The notes beneath the pieces were generated by a model. The model was not told where the DNA came from, made no database searches, and saw only the letters and a list, made by a program, of their open reading frames with translations. From positions 4,032,001 to 4,092,000 of the forward strand of contig NC_045148.1 of assembly GCF_008831285.2 (NCBI RefSeq): a stretch of 60,000 nucleotides of DNA. The letters are read 5' to 3'. The DNA comes from Nymphaea colorata. Taxonomy: Eukaryota > Streptophyta > Magnoliopsida > Nymphaeales > Nymphaeaceae. The translations under genes were made by a program, and so were the position numbers. Positions 57,682 to 60,000 of this stretch are shown in pieces (the stretch's first letter is position 1; the number at the start of each line of letters is the position of its first letter).

Positions 57682-60000
57682 TTAGACCATATCCTGAAGA
57701 AATTTGAGGAGAGCCAGACTAGCAGCCCAGACGTCATCTTCCATGACATATTCTACAGGAGAATGGCTTATCCCACCTCTACAGCGAACAAACAACATGC
57801 CTACCTGCATCATCACCAAGACCCAATTAGCAAAACTAAAGCGAATTTCAATTCAGATTGTGGAGTTAGAAATAAACCTTTGTTAAGCGGGACATGGCAA
57901 TAGCATCATGCCCTGCTCCACTAACAAGAAGCGGCACGTCATTCACTTGGACAACACCCATACTCTTCATAGCGGATTGCACAGCGTACTTGAGCTTTGA
58001 GTTCAGTTCAGGATCACAATGCACAGCTTCGGCATCGTGCTATAATGACAAAATATAGTTAAAGGTAGATTTAACATTAACTGTTAGGAGAGGTATATAT
58101 AGTGTACATACCTTGCGTTCAAGAGAGCAAGAAACATGGCGTCGTTCACATGTTTTCTGCAGCCTCTTGCCTAGTTCGAGAAATATAGCTTCACGTTCAG
58201 TGTCATCAACAGCACGTATATCCACACTAAAGGTTACCTGTAACCAATACAAACCAGTTGTGGCAATCGCTGAAACTTCTAGGAGGTTAAAAATAGGGGG
58301 AAAAAAAATGGGAAAAATAAAGGATGCAACGTTATATGTGGATAAGAAATTCTAGATTACAGTGTCAGATCCATATCACCCTCTAGAATGCCGTATTTCA
58401 CATAAGATGCAACATTATAACTATTTACATGGGTAAGGTGAGAAGCACATTAGTTTATTCCATTGGTCAGACTTCAGAGACCATTTTCAAGTTGGGAATC
58501 TAGATCACTGTGTCTGTATGGCAGTCAAACTCATCTGCTCAACTTTGAAAACTCCTCCACTTATGTCTAGCCTATGTTTTATGGAGGAAAGCATCCAAAA
58601 TTTGTTTTTTACTCCTCTCCAGTAAGCCAAGTATTTTACTTGCAGTTGCATTAATCTAGACCTGCACTATTGTCAATGAAACTTCTGCAGGAAGCGCTAC
58701 TAACAACCTGGAAACCTCTTCCAGAAAAATGCTTTATGCTCTCTTGATAGAAAGACCATTGAAAGGTTACCAATGATGCGATCTCAAAACTGAGGAATGA
58801 AGCAAAACACGTTATCAATAATATGAAGGACAATATCCCATGGAGCTCTTTAATGCAGATCAAATTGTGCAGTTTTTAATATGCAATATTTCAATTCATT
58901 GACACAAAATGAATTAACAAATAAAGTTGCCAAATTATCAAAAGATATTAGGAAGAAAAATGTAACTCAAAAGGAAAAGCATCCATGTAATGAATGGGAA
59001 TATGGAATTAGTGGATTAAAATAAAGATCCACCCGACTTCAATGCATTAGGAATAACTGGAATGCGATACAAGAGCAACATATGACAACAAATAAAATTC
59101 TAAGTAGATATAGCAGCAACAAGCATTCTGAGGAAGCTCAAATTATCTTCCAGAAACAAAGATATACCTGACCAGGGATGACATTGCTTGCACTGGGCCA
59201 GGATGAGATTTGTCCAACAGTACAGACAAGCATACCAGTTGTAGCTTCATTTGCAGAAGGATGGTATTGTCTACCTCTGGCAATATAACTTTGTGGATGT
59301 TTGCAGAGGTCTTCCACTAATAAAATAAGTTCTGCAGCAGCCGCCATTGGGTCTTGCCTCATAAACATTGGAACTGTACCAGCATGCCCTTGTACACCTT
59401 TCACAGTAACCTGTAAAGTAATGCGGATTGAGCTATTAACAAATTTGTCAATCTAGGTCTCTTTGCTTTCTCATATCATCGCGAGCTAATGTTTAGGTAC
59501 CATTTGGCAGATTATTTTTTCTCAAGAAATCTTTGAGAAATTTGGGAATTAAAAAAATAAAAATATAGAAATCTGATAAAAATTATAAAATTAAGAGATT
59601 TATACTAATCATCTTACACATATTATAAAGACTAAAAATAGCTGTTGGTACTTAAAAATAGACAGAAAATATGGAGAGATACATTAAAGAGATTTTTCTA
59701 TAATAAAAATGGGGAAATATCACGATATATTGTGTATTATCGTGTTAAATATTTTATGACAAAATTTTAAAAATATTGCAAGATTTTATATTTAAAAAGA
59801 TTTTCTATTTAAAATACGTTATGCTGTTTTGGCGAATAAAAACATGATATTTCAAAATATTTCCCACATTTGTGACAACGGTAAATCTTAATAATTGAAC
59901 GAGCAGTTGCACTTGTATTAAGAATATAAATTAGTAAATTAGCAAATTATTGAGCTGACCCTTAAACGTGTTTGACCAGCAATTCCTTGAACAACACCTA
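57682..60000 (-). CDS. AAH: Allantoate amidohydrolase (deiminase), C-terminal half, partial
   Basis: Visible exons in reading order: 60000-59960 (cut by the window edge), 59410-59168, 58237-58112, 58039-57878, 57804-57682 (TAA at 57684-57682), about 231 residues. All four introns are GT-AG and phase 0; two are only 72-73 bp. The protein belongs to the M20 amidase family: VVQGIAGQTRL, then GHAGTVPM...RQDPMAAAAEL (dimerisation domain, substrate-contact His), CTVGQISSWPSASNVIPGQ, the SVDIRAVDD strand, SGAGHDAIAM (second substrate-contact His) and RCRGGISHSPVE, whose His is the C-terminal metal ligand of the family. GTVPM/SGAGHDA/RCRGGISHSP separates it from ureidoglycolate amidohydrolase. The enzyme is Mn-dependent, sits in the endoplasmic reticulum, and releases ammonia and CO2 from allantoate during purine ureide breakdown. 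The N-terminal metal site lies beyond the window. No disruption seen. Confidence 0.93.
58238..59167 (-). other. AAH intron, 930 bp
   Basis: AT-rich intron without embedded repeats that I can recognise. Confidence 0.8.
59411..59959 (-). other. AAH intron, 549 bp
   Basis: Strongly AT-rich from about 59510 to 59880. The ATCACGATATATTGTGTATTATCGTG stretch (59720-59743) is a partial inverted repeat and resembles the AT-rich TTTTACGA/CGATACG patch at 4090-4160, suggesting a small repeat. Confidence 0.7.

Noticed and set aside
1-60000. CRISPR arrays, bacterial operons, rRNA or organelle DNA inserts
   Set aside because: No regularly spaced short repeats with unique spacers, no Shine-Dalgarno-led gene runs, and no recognisable rRNA or plastid/mitochondrial genes.

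Overview
This window is nuclear DNA from a flowering plant. It has long AT-rich introns and intergenic DNA, GT–AG spliced genes, and several classes of plant transposon. I cannot name the species from sequence alone. Only two genes look intact and functional. One is a complete SUF4/BuGZ-type C2H2 zinc-finger gene on the + strand (30461-48113, 7 exons). The other is the 3' part of an allantoate amidohydrolase (AAH) gene on the - strand (57682 to beyond the window end, 5 visible exons). They converge, with about 9.6 kb between their stop codons. That gap holds one degenerate, spliced-looking gene fragment (52804-53509, possibly symplekin-like).

Region by region. 1-6400: mostly unassigned DNA, with a possible CACTA transposon end at 2570 and a GAGTTGACTCG-rich patch near 730-945. 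6790-7838: a decayed Ty3/gypsy gag-protease on the - strand. 7983-9960: a 2-kb noncoding repeat whose second copy lies at 23946-26058. 11040-17478: a decayed - strand Ty3/gypsy element of Tat type. It has reverse transcriptase, two RNase H regions and integrase, with a plant mobile domain (PMD) reading frame where gag and protease are expected. A 1962-bp hAT element (11136-13097, exact 8-bp target duplication) is inserted in its integrase tail. 17855-18025: a CpG-rich block, followed by a 215-bp tandem repeat (18782-19430). 26765-29970: a complete but internally deleted Ty3/gypsy chromovirus with two LTRs, PBS, PPT and 5-bp target duplication; it keeps gag, protease and a chromodomain but lacks RT, RNase H and the integrase core.

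The chromovirus 3' LTR ends 196 bp upstream of the TATA box of the zinc-finger gene, so this insertion forms part of the promoter-proximal sequence. Intron 2 of that gene is about 9.0 kb and holds a second retroelement remnant in antisense (about 37335-41845), which contains a 139-bp inverted repeat of an LTR end.

The two genes have no evident joint pathway: one acts in transcription or mitosis, the other in purine (ureide) nitrogen recycling. I found no convincing new biological system. The most interesting points are the PMD-Tat combination, the nested hAT, the LTR next to the SUF4 promoter, and the inverted LTR ends in intron 2. All family assignments are by motif reading and memory, without database searches.
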